Shown: one piece after another, positions 26,254 to 34,725 of the stretch
Layout of the letters: every line of letters starts with the position of its first letter
Position numbering within the stretch: position 1 is the first letter of the stretch
From: JADMIH01 sp035274425
GTDB lineage: Bacteria > Chloroflexota > Chloroflexia > QHBQ01 > JADMIH01
Length of the DNA: 64,000 nt
Reading direction: 5' to 3'
NCBI GenBank assembly: GCA_035274425.1
Contig: DATEOC010000093.1
Location: 1-64,000 of the forward strand
Notes under the pieces: model-generated
The model's input: the letters and a program-made list of their open reading frames with translations, nothing else
What the model was told of the DNA's origin: nothing
Databases searched by the model: none
Made by a program: the position numbers and the translations under genes

Positions 26254-26612
26254 TTATGGGCAAATATCGCTGGACGAATCTACAGTTCCTTCCAGCAACT
26301 TCTCGACAAGCTCAAAGTCTATTTGCTCAGGTTTGCGATAGCGTATGCAGCCTTTACCCGCGTCCATCAGTTGGTCTCGGTATTTATCTACGACATCCTT
26401 TTTGAGCACATAGAACGAGATGTACTGTTTCTGGCTCATGAAACCGACTTCTATAACGCCGTTCTTGCTATATGTTGGCCCCCATAGGCCATGCTTTCTT
26501 CGTATCCTGTTAGGGTTTTGAGGCATAGCTGCCGGATTTTGGCAAGTGCCGCGAGCCGTTAAGGTGGGACGGTCTCAAGGTATTCGTCCACAGTTGGTGC
26601 TGTGCTTTGCAT
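26254..26612 (-). pseudogene. Broken DUF1801 (YdhG-like) gene
   Basis: Reading from an ATG at 26612 that follows a good ribosome-binding site (AAGGAG 9 nt away), the frame gives MQSTAPTVDEYLETVPP, a TAA, then RLAALAKIRQLCLKTLTGYE and ESMAYGG. The match then continues in another frame as PTYSKNGVIEVGFMSQKQY and onward. This is a DUF1801/iron-chaperone-like protein with one nonsense codon and one frameshift in a run of five G. The open frame 26254-26526 (90 residues) is only the 3' part with a spurious start. Two independent lesions argue for a real pseudogene rather than a sequencing error. Confidence 0.75.
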
Positions 26613-26763
26613 AAGGCGGTGCTCCTTCGCCGTAAGTATAACAAATCGGACGAGGTGCATAGACCTCATCTCCAGCCGTTATGCTGTATAATGCATCTGC
26701 TACTACAGCAGGTGAACAGTGAGCGCGATCGGCTTGTAGGTTGAGCGAGGAGGAGAGCAAATT

Positions 26764-27816
26764 ATGGCAAACCCTGAGCATGTGGCTATTCTCAAGCAGG
26801 GTGTGGCGGTCTGGAATAAGTGGAGACAAGAAAATCCCACCATAAGGCTTGATCTAAGAGAGGCTGACCTAGAAGAGGCTGATCTCTACAAGGCTAACCT
26901 CACTGGAGCGGAGCTTACCGGGGCAAAGCTCGGATGGGCTGATCTTACCGCGGCAAGGCTCGAATGGGCGAACCTCAGCCTATCAAACTTCTATAGGGCT
27001 AACCTCCTCGAGGCGAACCTCTCTTGGGCGGACCTAAGCGGAACAAACCTAAATCGTGCAGACCTCAGTGGGGCTTACTTCATCGAGGCGAAGCTTGATA
27101 AGACCAATTTCAATTGGGCAACAATGGGGAGGACCATACTTGGAACAGTTAACTTTACAACTGCCATAGGGCTTGACACCGTAAAACACATCGCACCCTC
27201 AATCATAGGAATAGACACGATCTACCTATCTAAAGGCACTATGCCAGAGGTTTTCCTCAGAGGTGTGGGCGTGCCGGACGAGATCATTGCCCTGCAGGCT
27301 GCCCTTCGAGGCAATCCCATAGAGTTCTATTCGGTGTTCATAAGTTATAGCCACGCCGACAAGAGCTTTGCCCGTCGGTTACATGACGGGCTTCAAGGCA
27401 GAGGCATACGTTGTTGGCTGGACGAGAAGGAAATGTTGCCAGGTGACGATATATTCGAGCAGGTGGACAGAGGTATAAAGCTGTGGGATAAGGTTTTGCT
27501 ATGTTGCTCTCAGCATTCACTCAGAAGCTGGTGGGTAGATGACGAAATCACACGAGTTTTCGCGAAGGAGCAGAGTTCGATGAAGAAGAGGAGGGGCAAA
27601 AGAGTGCTTGCCCTGATACCTCTCAACCTGGATGGTTACATGTTCACACGCAAGTGGAAGAGTGCCAAAGTGACTCAGATTAAGGCCCGCTTGGCTGCTG
27701 ACTTTACGGGTTGGGAACAAGACAATACCAAGTTCGAGGAGCAATTTGAGCGTGTTGTGAAGGCACTACGCACAGGTGATGGAGGGAGGGGAGAGCCGCC
27801 AGAGTCAAAGTTGTGA
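26764..27816 (+). CDS. Pentapeptide-repeat protein with C-terminal TIR domain
   Basis: A 350-residue protein. Residues about 28-135 form pentapeptide repeats (A[DN]LxxA units such as ADLEEADLYKANLTGAELTG), a right-handed beta-helix. Residues about 188-335 are a TIR domain: VFISYSHADKSFARRLHDGL, GIRCWLDEKEMLPGDDIFEQV and LLCCSQHSLRSWWVDDEI. The Glu expected for TIR NADase activity would lie in the SWWVDDE region; this assignment is inferred. TIR proteins of this shape are often defence or signalling effectors. GAGGAG lies 8 bases before the ATG. No adjacent nuclease, sensor or cyclase gene is seen, so it would act alone. Confidence 0.8.
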   Translation: MANPEHVAILKQGVAVWNKWRQENPTIRLDLREADLEEADLYKANLTGAELTGAKLGWADLTAARLEWANLSLSNFYRANLLEANLSWADLSGTNLNRADLSGAYFIEAKLDKTNFNWATMGRTILGTVNFTTAIGLDTVKHIAPSIIGIDTIYLSKGTMPEVFLRGVGVPDEIIALQAALRGNPIEFYSVFISYSHADKSFARRLHDGLQGRGIRCWLDEKEMLPGDDIFEQVDRGIKLWDKVLLCCSQHSLRSWWVDDEITRVFAKEQSSMKKRRGKRVLALIPLNLDGYMFTRKWKSAKVTQIKARLAADFTGWEQDNTKFEEQFERVVKALRTGDGGRGEPPESKL

Positions 27817-27971
27817 TAAAGGTAGCGATATCTTAGGCGTGTTCACAATTCCGGCCCGGCGGATAAATCCGCGGGCTACACCTACAAAGCCCGCCTGAGC
27901 GGGCTGAGGCGTAACTGGTATCCATTTTGAGCAACTTGTTAATGTTCATCAGGTAATAAAGGCCAATCCTG

Positions 27972-28071
27972 TAGGGGCGACCCTTGTGGTCGCCCCGTCC
28001 ACATTATCATTACGGTCGCCAGAGCCAGAGAGGCCAGGGTTGCCAGGGCGACCCCTGTGGTCGCCCCTACT
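27972..28071. repeat. Two copies of the TAGGGGCGACC...GGTCGCCCC inverted repeat
   Basis: 27972-27999 and 28045-28071 each hold a palindromic GGGGCGACC-(C)TTGT/CTGT-GGTCGCCCC unit. A similar REP-like palindrome with GTAGGGGC arms occurs at 32323-32353 and 44590-44617. The spacer region from 27817 to 28125 has no gene. Confidence 0.8.
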
Positions 28072-28125
28072 ATCTATTCCTGTTATCTTCATCAGTCGCG
28101 AGGAGGGGTTTGAGATGAGTTCCAG

Positions 28126-29757
28126 TTAGGAGCGTTGCTTATTTAGGTCGAGCCAATAGAAGGCGTGGGGGCCGAGGGTGAGATGGTATGGGTCGGCGGT
28201 GATGGTGGGGAAGGGGGTGCCGCCGGAGACTTCGATGGGGGTCGCGCCGCTGTAAGGTGACAGGGAGAGGGCGACGGCCTGGGGGTGGCGGGAGAGGTTG
28301 TTCACTATGAGCATCTTCTGGCCTTCATGCTCCCGGATGTAAGCCAGGATAGAGCTGTTCTCAGAGTGGAGGAAGGTTATGTCGCCGCGCCCGAAGACGG
28401 GGTATTGCTTTCGCAGGGCTATCATGCGCTGCATCCACCGCAGGAGAGAGTTGGGGGTGCGTAGCTGCGCCTCGACGTTGACAGCCTGGTAGCTGTAGAC
28501 GGGGTCGGTAATCACAGGGGCGTAGAGGCGGGCGGCGTCGGCGTCGGAGAAGCCAGCGTTGCGGTCGGGGTTCCACTGCATGGGGGTGCGGACTCCGTCG
28601 CGGTCTTTCAGGTAGATGTTATCGCCCATGCCTAGCTCATCGCCGTAGTAGACTATGGGCGTGCCGGGGAGGGTGAAGAGGAGGCTGTTGAGGAGCTCTA
28701 TCTGGCCGCGATCATTGTTGAGGAGGGGTGCGAGCCTGCGCCGGATGCCGACGTTGATCTTCATGCGCGGATCGGGGGCGTATTCGCGGTACATGAAGGC
28801 GCGCTCCTCGCCGGTGACCATTTCGAGGGTAAGCTCGTCGTGGTTGCGGAGGAAGATACTCCACTGGCAATTCTCCGGTATCTCAGGTAGCTGGCTCACT
28901 ATCTCCATGATGGGGGTGCGGTCTTCCTGGCGCACGGCCATGAAGATGCGCGGCATGAGGGGGAAGTTGAAGGCCATGTGAAACTCGTCGCCGTTGCCGA
29001 AGTATGGTAAGAGGTCGACGGGCCACTGGTTGGCCTCGGCCATCAGCACCTTGCCGGTATAACGCTCGTCTACGGAGCGGCGGACCTCCTTCAGGTATAC
29101 GTGGGTCTCCGGCAGGTTCTCGCAGTTGGTCCCCTCGCGCTCGATGAGGTAGGGGACGGCGTCGCACCGGAAGCCGTCTATGCCCATGTCGAGCCAGTAG
29201 CGCATGACTTTCAGCATGGCCTTGCGGACAGGCTCATAATCGTAATTGAGGTCGGGCTGGTGACTGAAGAAGCGGTGCCAGAAGAATTGCCCCGCGACAG
29301 GGTCCCTGGTCCAGTTGGAGGTCTCGGTGTCGGTAAAGATGATGCGGGTGCCGCTGTAGCGATTGGGGTCGTCGCTCCAGACGTAATAGTTGCGCTTGCG
29401 GGGGTCCATCGAGGAGCGCGCTTCCTGGAACCAGGGGTGCTGGTCGGAGGTGTGGTTGAGCACCAGGTCGGTGAGGACGCGGATGCCGCGCTTGTGGGCG
29501 GCTTTCAAGAAGGCTTTGAAGTCAGCTACCGTGCCGTAGCTGGGGTGGATTTCATAGTAGTCGGCGACATCGTAGCCGTCGTCGCGGAGGGGGGACTTGA
29601 AGAACGGGAGGAGCCAGATGCAGTCGATACCCAGTTCTTGCAGGTAGTCGAGCTTCTGCGTGAGGCCCACGAAGTCGCCAATGCCGTCGCCGTTGCCGTC
29701 GTGGAAGGCCTTGACGTGCAGTTCATACATTATCGCGTCTTTGTACCAGTCGTCCAT
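28126..29757 (-). CDS. treS: Trehalose synthase / maltose alpha-D-glucosyltransferase
   Basis: A GH13 enzyme of about 543 residues that isomerises maltose to trehalose by intramolecular glucosyl transfer. The N-terminus DDWYKDAIMYELHVKAFHDGNGDGIGDF is diagnostic of TreS. The catalytic nucleophile lies in GFRCDAVPY, the acid/base Glu in LMAEANQW and the third Asp in FLRNHDEL. No fused maltokinase domain is present. The ATG at 29757 has GAGAGG at a good distance; the longer frame to 29772 lacks a better site. It belongs with the amylosucrase and importer genes upstream, which suggests alpha-glucoside and trehalose metabolism. Confidence 0.92.
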   Translation of the reverse strand: MDDWYKDAIMYELHVKAFHDGNGDGIGDFVGLTQKLDYLQELGIDCIWLLPFFKSPLRDDGYDVADYYEIHPSYGTVADFKAFLKAAHKRGIRVLTDLVLNHTSDQHPWFQEARSSMDPRKRNYYVWSDDPNRYSGTRIIFTDTETSNWTRDPVAGQFFWHRFFSHQPDLNYDYEPVRKAMLKVMRYWLDMGIDGFRCDAVPYLIEREGTNCENLPETHVYLKEVRRSVDERYTGKVLMAEANQWPVDLLPYFGNGDEFHMAFNFPLMPRIFMAVRQEDRTPIMEIVSQLPEIPENCQWSIFLRNHDELTLEMVTGEERAFMYREYAPDPRMKINVGIRRRLAPLLNNDRGQIELLNSLLFTLPGTPIVYYGDELGMGDNIYLKDRDGVRTPMQWNPDRNAGFSDADAARLYAPVITDPVYSYQAVNVEAQLRTPNSLLRWMQRMIALRKQYPVFGRGDITFLHSENSSILAYIREHEGQKMLIVNNLSRHPQAVALSLSPYSGATPIEVSGGTPFPTITADPYHLTLGPHAFYWLDLNKQRS

Positions 29758-29880
29758 GGATAAACCTCTCAATATTGTCTCAGGGTCTCATGGGTTGCAG
29801 GATTCGCACCATGATTTCCATTGGGTCTATTTGATAGCGTGACTGAAACAAGAAAGCCAATGAATAACGAAGCACCTTTA

Positions 29881-29969
29881 TCCCTGTCATTCCGAACGAA
29901 GTGAGGAATCTAGGGATCTATCTACTTGGCGAGCTTGGAGATTCCTCACTTCGTTCGGAATGACAGGGA
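29881..29969. repeat. 31-bp perfect inverted repeat (CATTCCGAACGAAGTGAGG type)
   Basis: Arms 29881-29911 and 29939-29969 are perfect reverse complements with a 27-nt loop. The arm contains CATTCCGAACGAAGTGAGGA, a repeat family widespread in bacterial intergenic regions. It lies between treS and the amylosucrase gene. Confidence 0.9.
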
Positions 29970-29994
29970 GAGGAGTCTTGTTCTTAGCAAACAC

Positions 29995-31935
29995 TTACGC
30001 TAACCAGACGAATTGGTATGGCTCTAGAACCAGGCTCTCGCCCACCTGTATCGTCTGGCCGCTTACCAGGTCTTTGAAGGTGTAGCCGAGGCCATGCAGG
30101 CGCAGGACGTTGGCGGGGAGAGTCTGCGCCTGTTCGCTGAAATTGGCGAATATGAGCACGCGGCCACCGGCATGGTGGCGGACGTATGCAAAGATGTGGG
30201 GATTGCCAGCCTCCACTAACTCCATATCGCCATCCGCAATGGCCGGGCAGTCCTTTCTTATGTTAACGAGATGATGCAGCCTGCCGTATATACGGCCCTC
30301 GATGGTATCTTCCTGTTCCCGGCGGGCGATTCGGCTCCAATCTGTGTAGGGGCGGTGTACCCAGCGGCTATCTTCCGCTTTCGCGGGGTCGTTACGGTAG
30401 GCGTAATCGTTCAGGGTGCCTACCTCATCTCCGAGGTAGATGAGGGGTATGCCGCCTATAGAGAGGATGACGCTGTAGATGAGGAGGATACGCCTTATCG
30501 CTAATTCGATGAGGGCGGGGTCCTCTTCATGTACGGCTTCCTCCAGGCCGGACAGGGATGCGCATGTGCCGGAGATGCGAGCGTCACCCGTTCTCGGGTT
30601 CTCCTGGAAGGGGACGCCCCTGGCGAAGCTGCCGGGGAAGCGCCCGGTGTAGAAGGCGTTGAGGAACTGCCTGTGGTAAAAGCCATTGATCCCAAGCTGG
30701 GCGGCATCGCCGTCATCGAAGGTCCAGCCGATATCATCATGGGAGCGCACGTAGTTGACCCAGGCACAGCAATGGCCTATCTGGAACCGCTCGCGCATCG
30801 ACAGTTGGAGGAGCTTCACATCGCGGGTAGCAAGGGCCTCCCACAGTAGCGCCATGAGGAGGGGGTTATAAGATAGCTGGCACTCTTCTTCGCTGATGTA
30901 CTCAATGACGTAATCGGGGTGTACAATCGCCTCGGACTTGAAGAGGAGCAATGGGGCGGCGATGCGGGCAATGGCGTTGAAGGCGCGCACGAGGGTATGC
31001 ACCTGCGGCAGGTTCTCACAGGAAGTGCCAAGTTCCTTCCAGGTGAACGCAAGCGCATCCAGCCGTAATACTTCAGCGCCCCTGTTCGCGAGGGAGAGCA
31101 TCTCTTCGGCCATGCTGTTGAAAACGGCGGGGTTGGAGTAATTGAGATCCCATTGGAAGCTGTTGAAGGTGGTCCAGACCCAGCCGACTTCTGGTCGGAA
31201 TGTGAAATTGCCGGGGCGCTGGTCGGGGAAGATCTCACGCAGGGTGCGTTCGTATGCGTCGGGCATGGTGCGGTCAGGGAAGATGAAGTAGTATGCCTGG
31301 TGGTCCGGGTCGCCTGCCAGCGCGAGCCGTGCCCACTCGTGCTCGTCGGAGGTGTGATTGAATACGAAGTCGAGGACGAGGCTGATACCGTTATGGCGCA
31401 GGTCGGCGGCGAGGCTCGCCAGCTCCTCCATGCTCCCCAGGTCGGGGTCGACGTGGCGGTAGCTGCTGATAGCGTAGCCGCCGTCGTTGTTGCCCTCAGG
31501 TGAGAGGAAGAGGGGCATTAGATGTAAGTAAGTTAGCCCCAGCTCCTTGAAATAGGGAATTTTCTGGCGCACACCATCCAGGTCGCCCGCAAAGAGGCCT
31601 ACGTAGCAGACCCCGCCCAGCATCTTCTCCGACTGGAACCAGAGGGGGTCGGCCTCACGCACCTTGTCGAGCTTCTTGAGGTCGGGAGAGCGCGCCAGCC
31701 ACATCCTGGCGGCGGTAGCGAGGATGCTTTCCAGGTGGTAGAAGAAATCGTAGTGCCGCCCGTATAGCTCCAACAGGAGTCTGAAAAGATTGAGGAAGTT
31801 CCTTTGGAGGCGCGCCTTGAAGGCAGCCCACTCTTCCGCGTCCGCCCCCGCACCGAACTGAGACTCTAACCTGGGGAGCAGCCTTCCCAGGGTGATTTCA
31901 GCTTGCCGGGCGATAGGGTCCGTTGGTGTACTCAT
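29995..31935 (-). CDS. Amylosucrase (GH13_4)
   Basis: A 646-residue glucansucrase-like enzyme that uses sucrose to build alpha-1,4-glucan, releasing fructose. The helical N-terminal domain (1-90), GGVCYVGLFAGDLDGVRQKI, LHLMPLFLSPEGNNDGGYA, the nucleophile in EVLRLDALAF, the acid/base Glu in LLFKSEAIVHP and VRSHDDIGW are the amylosucrase-type arrangement. A close relative could be sucrose hydrolase or sucrose isomerase-like, so specificity is inferred. It precedes treS by about 220 bases and is followed upstream by a sugar importer, fitting sucrose and alpha-glucoside use or storage. Confidence 0.85.
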   Translation of the reverse strand: MSTPTDPIARQAEITLGRLLPRLESQFGAGADAEEWAAFKARLQRNFLNLFRLLLELYGRHYDFFYHLESILATAARMWLARSPDLKKLDKVREADPLWFQSEKMLGGVCYVGLFAGDLDGVRQKIPYFKELGLTYLHLMPLFLSPEGNNDGGYAISSYRHVDPDLGSMEELASLAADLRHNGISLVLDFVFNHTSDEHEWARLALAGDPDHQAYYFIFPDRTMPDAYERTLREIFPDQRPGNFTFRPEVGWVWTTFNSFQWDLNYSNPAVFNSMAEEMLSLANRGAEVLRLDALAFTWKELGTSCENLPQVHTLVRAFNAIARIAAPLLLFKSEAIVHPDYVIEYISEEECQLSYNPLLMALLWEALATRDVKLLQLSMRERFQIGHCCAWVNYVRSHDDIGWTFDDGDAAQLGINGFYHRQFLNAFYTGRFPGSFARGVPFQENPRTGDARISGTCASLSGLEEAVHEEDPALIELAIRRILLIYSVILSIGGIPLIYLGDEVGTLNDYAYRNDPAKAEDSRWVHRPYTDWSRIARREQEDTIEGRIYGRLHHLVNIRKDCPAIADGDMELVEAGNPHIFAYVRHHAGGRVLIFANFSEQAQTLPANVLRLHGLGYTFKDLVSGQTIQVGESLVLEPYQFVWLA

Positions 31936-31960
31936 GCAGTATGTGTATGGGGAACATCCT

Positions 31961-32269
31961 CTATCGCCTGTCCTCCGGTGACTCGTCTGTGTCTAGAGGG
32001 TTACGGGCTTCGGTGTTGGGATCGCCGGGCGCGCCGCCGTGATATTCATGCCCGATATTGGGCGGGGCTGCCGCCGCGCTTGGGGCGTTGCCCATGTTTG
32101 CCACGGGTGCAGGCTCCGGTATGTCGCTCAAGGTCTGAGCGGTGGCATCTGAGCCTTCCTCTGCGTGAACACGGGTCTGATCAGGGTCGTCAGGTGGCAA
32201 TTCTTGTGGGGCGTACGTCCGCTCGAACTCGTCTATTCCCTGGAATAGTGGTCTGTCGTTCTCTTCCAT
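31961..32269 (-). CDS. Small acidic hydrophilic protein, unknown
   Basis: About 102 residues, rich in Glu, Asp, Pro and Ala, with no membrane span or clear fold (probably disordered). GGAGG lies 5 bases before the ATG at 32269; a GTG at 32281 is possible but the ribosome-binding site overlaps it. It lies between amylosucrase and the importer permease; a role in that locus is only suggested by position. Confidence 0.5.
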   Translation of the reverse strand: MEENDRPLFQGIDEFERTYAPQELPPDDPDQTRVHAEEGSDATAQTLSDIPEPAPVANMGNAPSAAAAPPNIGHEYHGGAPGDPNTEARNPLDTDESPEDRR

Positions 32270-32322
32270 GTTAGCCTCCACATTACTAGGAGTCGCAGTT
32301 CAGCCGACGGGGTGGTTGGCTC

Positions 32323-32353
32323 GGTAGGGGCGTGGCGGCGCCACGCCCCTACC
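32323..32353. repeat. GGTAGGGGCGTGGC palindrome
   Basis: Arms of 14 bp at 32323-32336 and 32340-32353. A REP-like element of the same kind as 44590-44617. Also able to form a terminator-like hairpin after the importer permease gene. Confidence 0.8.
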
Positions 32354-32372
32354 GCGGCATTGAAATGAAGTA

Positions 32373-33518
32373 TTAGCCCTTGACCGACCCCGCCAGCAGG
32401 CCGCGCACGAAGAACCTCTGGAGGCCGAAGAAGACGAGGAGGGGGACGAGCATCGAGATGAAGGCACCGGAGGTGAGCAAGTACCATTGCTCTCCGCGCT
32501 CACCTATGAGGTTCGCGAGGCGCATCGTCATAACTTCACGACCGGAGCCGCCCAGGAAGATGAGGGCTACCAGGTAGTCGTTCCAGACCCACAGGAACTG
32601 GAAGATGGCAAACGAGGCCAGGGCGGGCACGGAAAGAGGTAGCACCAGGCGAGTAAAGACTGTAAAGGGTGTCGCTCCATCAATAAATGCCGACTCGAAG
32701 AGGTCGCGGGGGAGCTGGCTGATGTAGTTGTAGAGGAGGTAAGTTGCCAGTGCGAGACCAAAGCCGGAGTGTGCAAGCCACACCGCCAGATAGGTACCGT
32801 TGATGTTGAGGTTAGTGTAGTCGGTCAGAATCGGTACGAGCGCTATCTGTAGAGGCACGACGAGGAGAGCGACGACCATGCCGAACATGATCCTGCGACC
32901 CTTGAAGCGCATCCATGCGAAGGCGTAGGCCGCGAACGCCGCTATCAAAATTGGTATCACCGTCGAGGGGATGGCCACTACAAGCGTGCTGATGAATGCC
33001 CCGCTCAGGTCCTCTCCCTGTTCCCTATTTACGGTGCCATCAGGCATGACAATCGTATATTGCGCGCCTGTAAGTATATTCTGGTAGTTAGAGAGGCTGA
33101 GGTCGGCGTTGGCGATCCAATCCTGCTCGCTTACCTTGACTATCCGCTCGCGTGGGCTTCTGGCCCACTTAATTTGCCGCCCATCAGGCAGGGTATAGCC
33201 CTTCCTCAAATCCTCATTCGTCACCGTAACGCCTGCCACGCTTATCGGTTGGTCGAGTGCGGTGGTGGGGGGTAGTTGAATCTGGTCTACGGTCTTTATG
33301 TACTCCTGGTGGGGGAAGACGGTCCACCAGCCGCTCGTGTTGATCTGAGCAGGGGACCTGAAAGATGAGACCAGTAGGCCGAAAGTTGGGATGGTCCACA
33401 AGATGCATATGATAGCCAGGCTCCCATTTACAAGTAGGGGTCCCAGCCACTTGCGGCGGCGGGGAGGAGGAGCGACTCTGGCTTGCGTGGTCGCGATGGT
33501 AGGCTGTGCTACTGCCAT
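32373..33518 (-). CDS. Sugar ABC transporter permease (MalG-like)
   Basis: A 381-residue permease of the carbohydrate-uptake-1 family with six membrane spans. The EAA-like loop is seen in LFESAFIDGATPFTVFTRLVLPLSVPA. A periplasmic loop of about 150 residues after span 1 (RSPAQINTSGWWTVFP onward) is typical of MalG relatives. It follows the MalF-like gene by one base, so both are translated together. It moves an oligosaccharide delivered by the binding lipoprotein at 34726. Confidence 0.88.
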   Translation of the reverse strand: MAVAQPTIATTQARVAPPPRRRKWLGPLLVNGSLAIICILWTIPTFGLLVSSFRSPAQINTSGWWTVFPHQEYIKTVDQIQLPPTTALDQPISVAGVTVTNEDLRKGYTLPDGRQIKWARSPRERIVKVSEQDWIANADLSLSNYQNILTGAQYTIVMPDGTVNREQGEDLSGAFISTLVVAIPSTVIPILIAAFAAYAFAWMRFKGRRIMFGMVVALLVVPLQIALVPILTDYTNLNINGTYLAVWLAHSGFGLALATYLLYNYISQLPRDLFESAFIDGATPFTVFTRLVLPLSVPALASFAIFQFLWVWNDYLVALIFLGGSGREVMTMRLANLIGERGEQWYLLTSGAFISMLVPLLVFFGLQRFFVRGLLAGSVKG

Positions 33519-33519
33519 G

Positions 33520-34620
33520 CTAGAATCCCTCCTGTTTGCGGAACTGCCGCAGGTTATAGATCATCACGGGCAATACGGCGATGAAAAGCACAATGGCTAT
33601 AGCTGAGCCGTACCCCGGATTATTGAAGTAGTTTTTGTAGAACTGCGTCGCCACCACATCCGTGTTGAATTGCCCGCCCGTCATTACGATGACCACGTCG
33701 AAAATCTTCAGCGTGAATATGGCAATCGTAGTTGTTACCGTGATTATCGTGCCCTGGATGTACGGAACGACTACCCGGAAGAACGCCTGCACTTCCGAGG
33801 CGCCGTCAAGTCGGGCGGCTTCTAGCAGGTCCTCGGGGACTCCCTTCAGCGCCGCCGAGAAAATCACCATAGCGAAGCCAGTCTGCATCCATATAAGGAC
33901 CAGGATCAGGAAATATGTATTCAAGCCTGGGGTTTGGATCCACGCTTGTGGTTCCCCTCCCATGCCCGTTACGATGGCGTTGAGGAGACCTATCTGCGGG
34001 TCTTCCCGCGGCTGGACCGCGTAGACGAAGCGCCAGATGATGCCGGCGCCCACGAAGGAGATCGCCATCGGTAGAAAGATGAGGGCCTTGGCAACATTCT
34101 CGAACCGGCTGCGGTCGGCCAGCACGGCAATCAGCAGACCGAAAATGACACAACCGGAGGTGCCAACGACCAGCCACAGTGCGTTGTTCTGGAATGCCTG
34201 TAGCATCTCGCGGTTAGTGAAGGCTTTGACATAGTTATCGAGGCCCGCGAAATCTTTGCCTGCGAAGAAGCTCTGCCAGAGCGTACGTAATGTTGGGGTA
34301 AGGAGGAACCAACCCAGGAGCGCCACCGCCGGACCGACGAAGATGTATGGCTGTATACGGTCTCGCCACTTGTTCGAAAATGACTCCACCAGCATATTTG
34401 CTACAGTGAAGAGCGCTGCGACTCCGCCGACCCCCCATATAACCGCAACAACCCCGCCTAATATCTGGGGGACATCCCTGTTGCGCAAGAAATCGAACCC
34501 CAGCCAAAGGACCGCGATGACCGCGATCAGGGCTACGAGCGCGATCATGGCCCGTGTTGGAGATGCTTCACCCCCGGCGCTGCGCACAGGCGGCGGTGTC
34601 AATTCAGTCGTCCGTTGCAT
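33520..34620 (-). CDS. Sugar ABC transporter permease (MalF-like)
   Basis: A 366-residue permease with about eight membrane spans. Two extra N-terminal spans precede IQPYIFVGPAVALLGWFLLTPTLRTLWQSF, and the EAA-like loop is VPEDLLEAARLDGASEVQAFFRVVVP. The order binding protein, MalF-like, MalG-like is the usual one for CUT1 importers. No ATPase gene (MsmX/MalK) lies nearby, so a shared ATPase elsewhere is expected. The gene is separated from the binding protein by a repeat (34651-34712). Confidence 0.88.
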   Translation of the reverse strand: MQRTTELTPPPVRSAGGEASPTRAMIALVALIAVIAVLWLGFDFLRNRDVPQILGGVVAVIWGVGGVAALFTVANMLVESFSNKWRDRIQPYIFVGPAVALLGWFLLTPTLRTLWQSFFAGKDFAGLDNYVKAFTNREMLQAFQNNALWLVVGTSGCVIFGLLIAVLADRSRFENVAKALIFLPMAISFVGAGIIWRFVYAVQPREDPQIGLLNAIVTGMGGEPQAWIQTPGLNTYFLILVLIWMQTGFAMVIFSAALKGVPEDLLEAARLDGASEVQAFFRVVVPYIQGTIITVTTTIAIFTLKIFDVVIVMTGGQFNTDVVATQFYKNYFNNPGYGSAIAIVLFIAVLPVMIYNLRQFRKQEGF

Positions 34621-34650
34621 CGCTATCTCCTGTTTGGATAGGGGTCGGGG

Positions 34651-34712
34651 ATTAGGGGTCAGGGGTCAGAGTTATCCTGCTGACCCCTGACCCTTGACCC
34701 CTGACCCCTAAT
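34651..34712. repeat. GGGGTCAGGGGTCAG inverted tandem repeat
   Basis: Several GGGGTCA units at 34651-34669 face TGACCCC units at 34681-34712, giving an inverted structure between the binding protein and MalF-like permease genes. The same unit is found, translated, at 8236-8272. Confidence 0.85.
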
Positions 34713-34725
34713 CCCTAATTACCAT

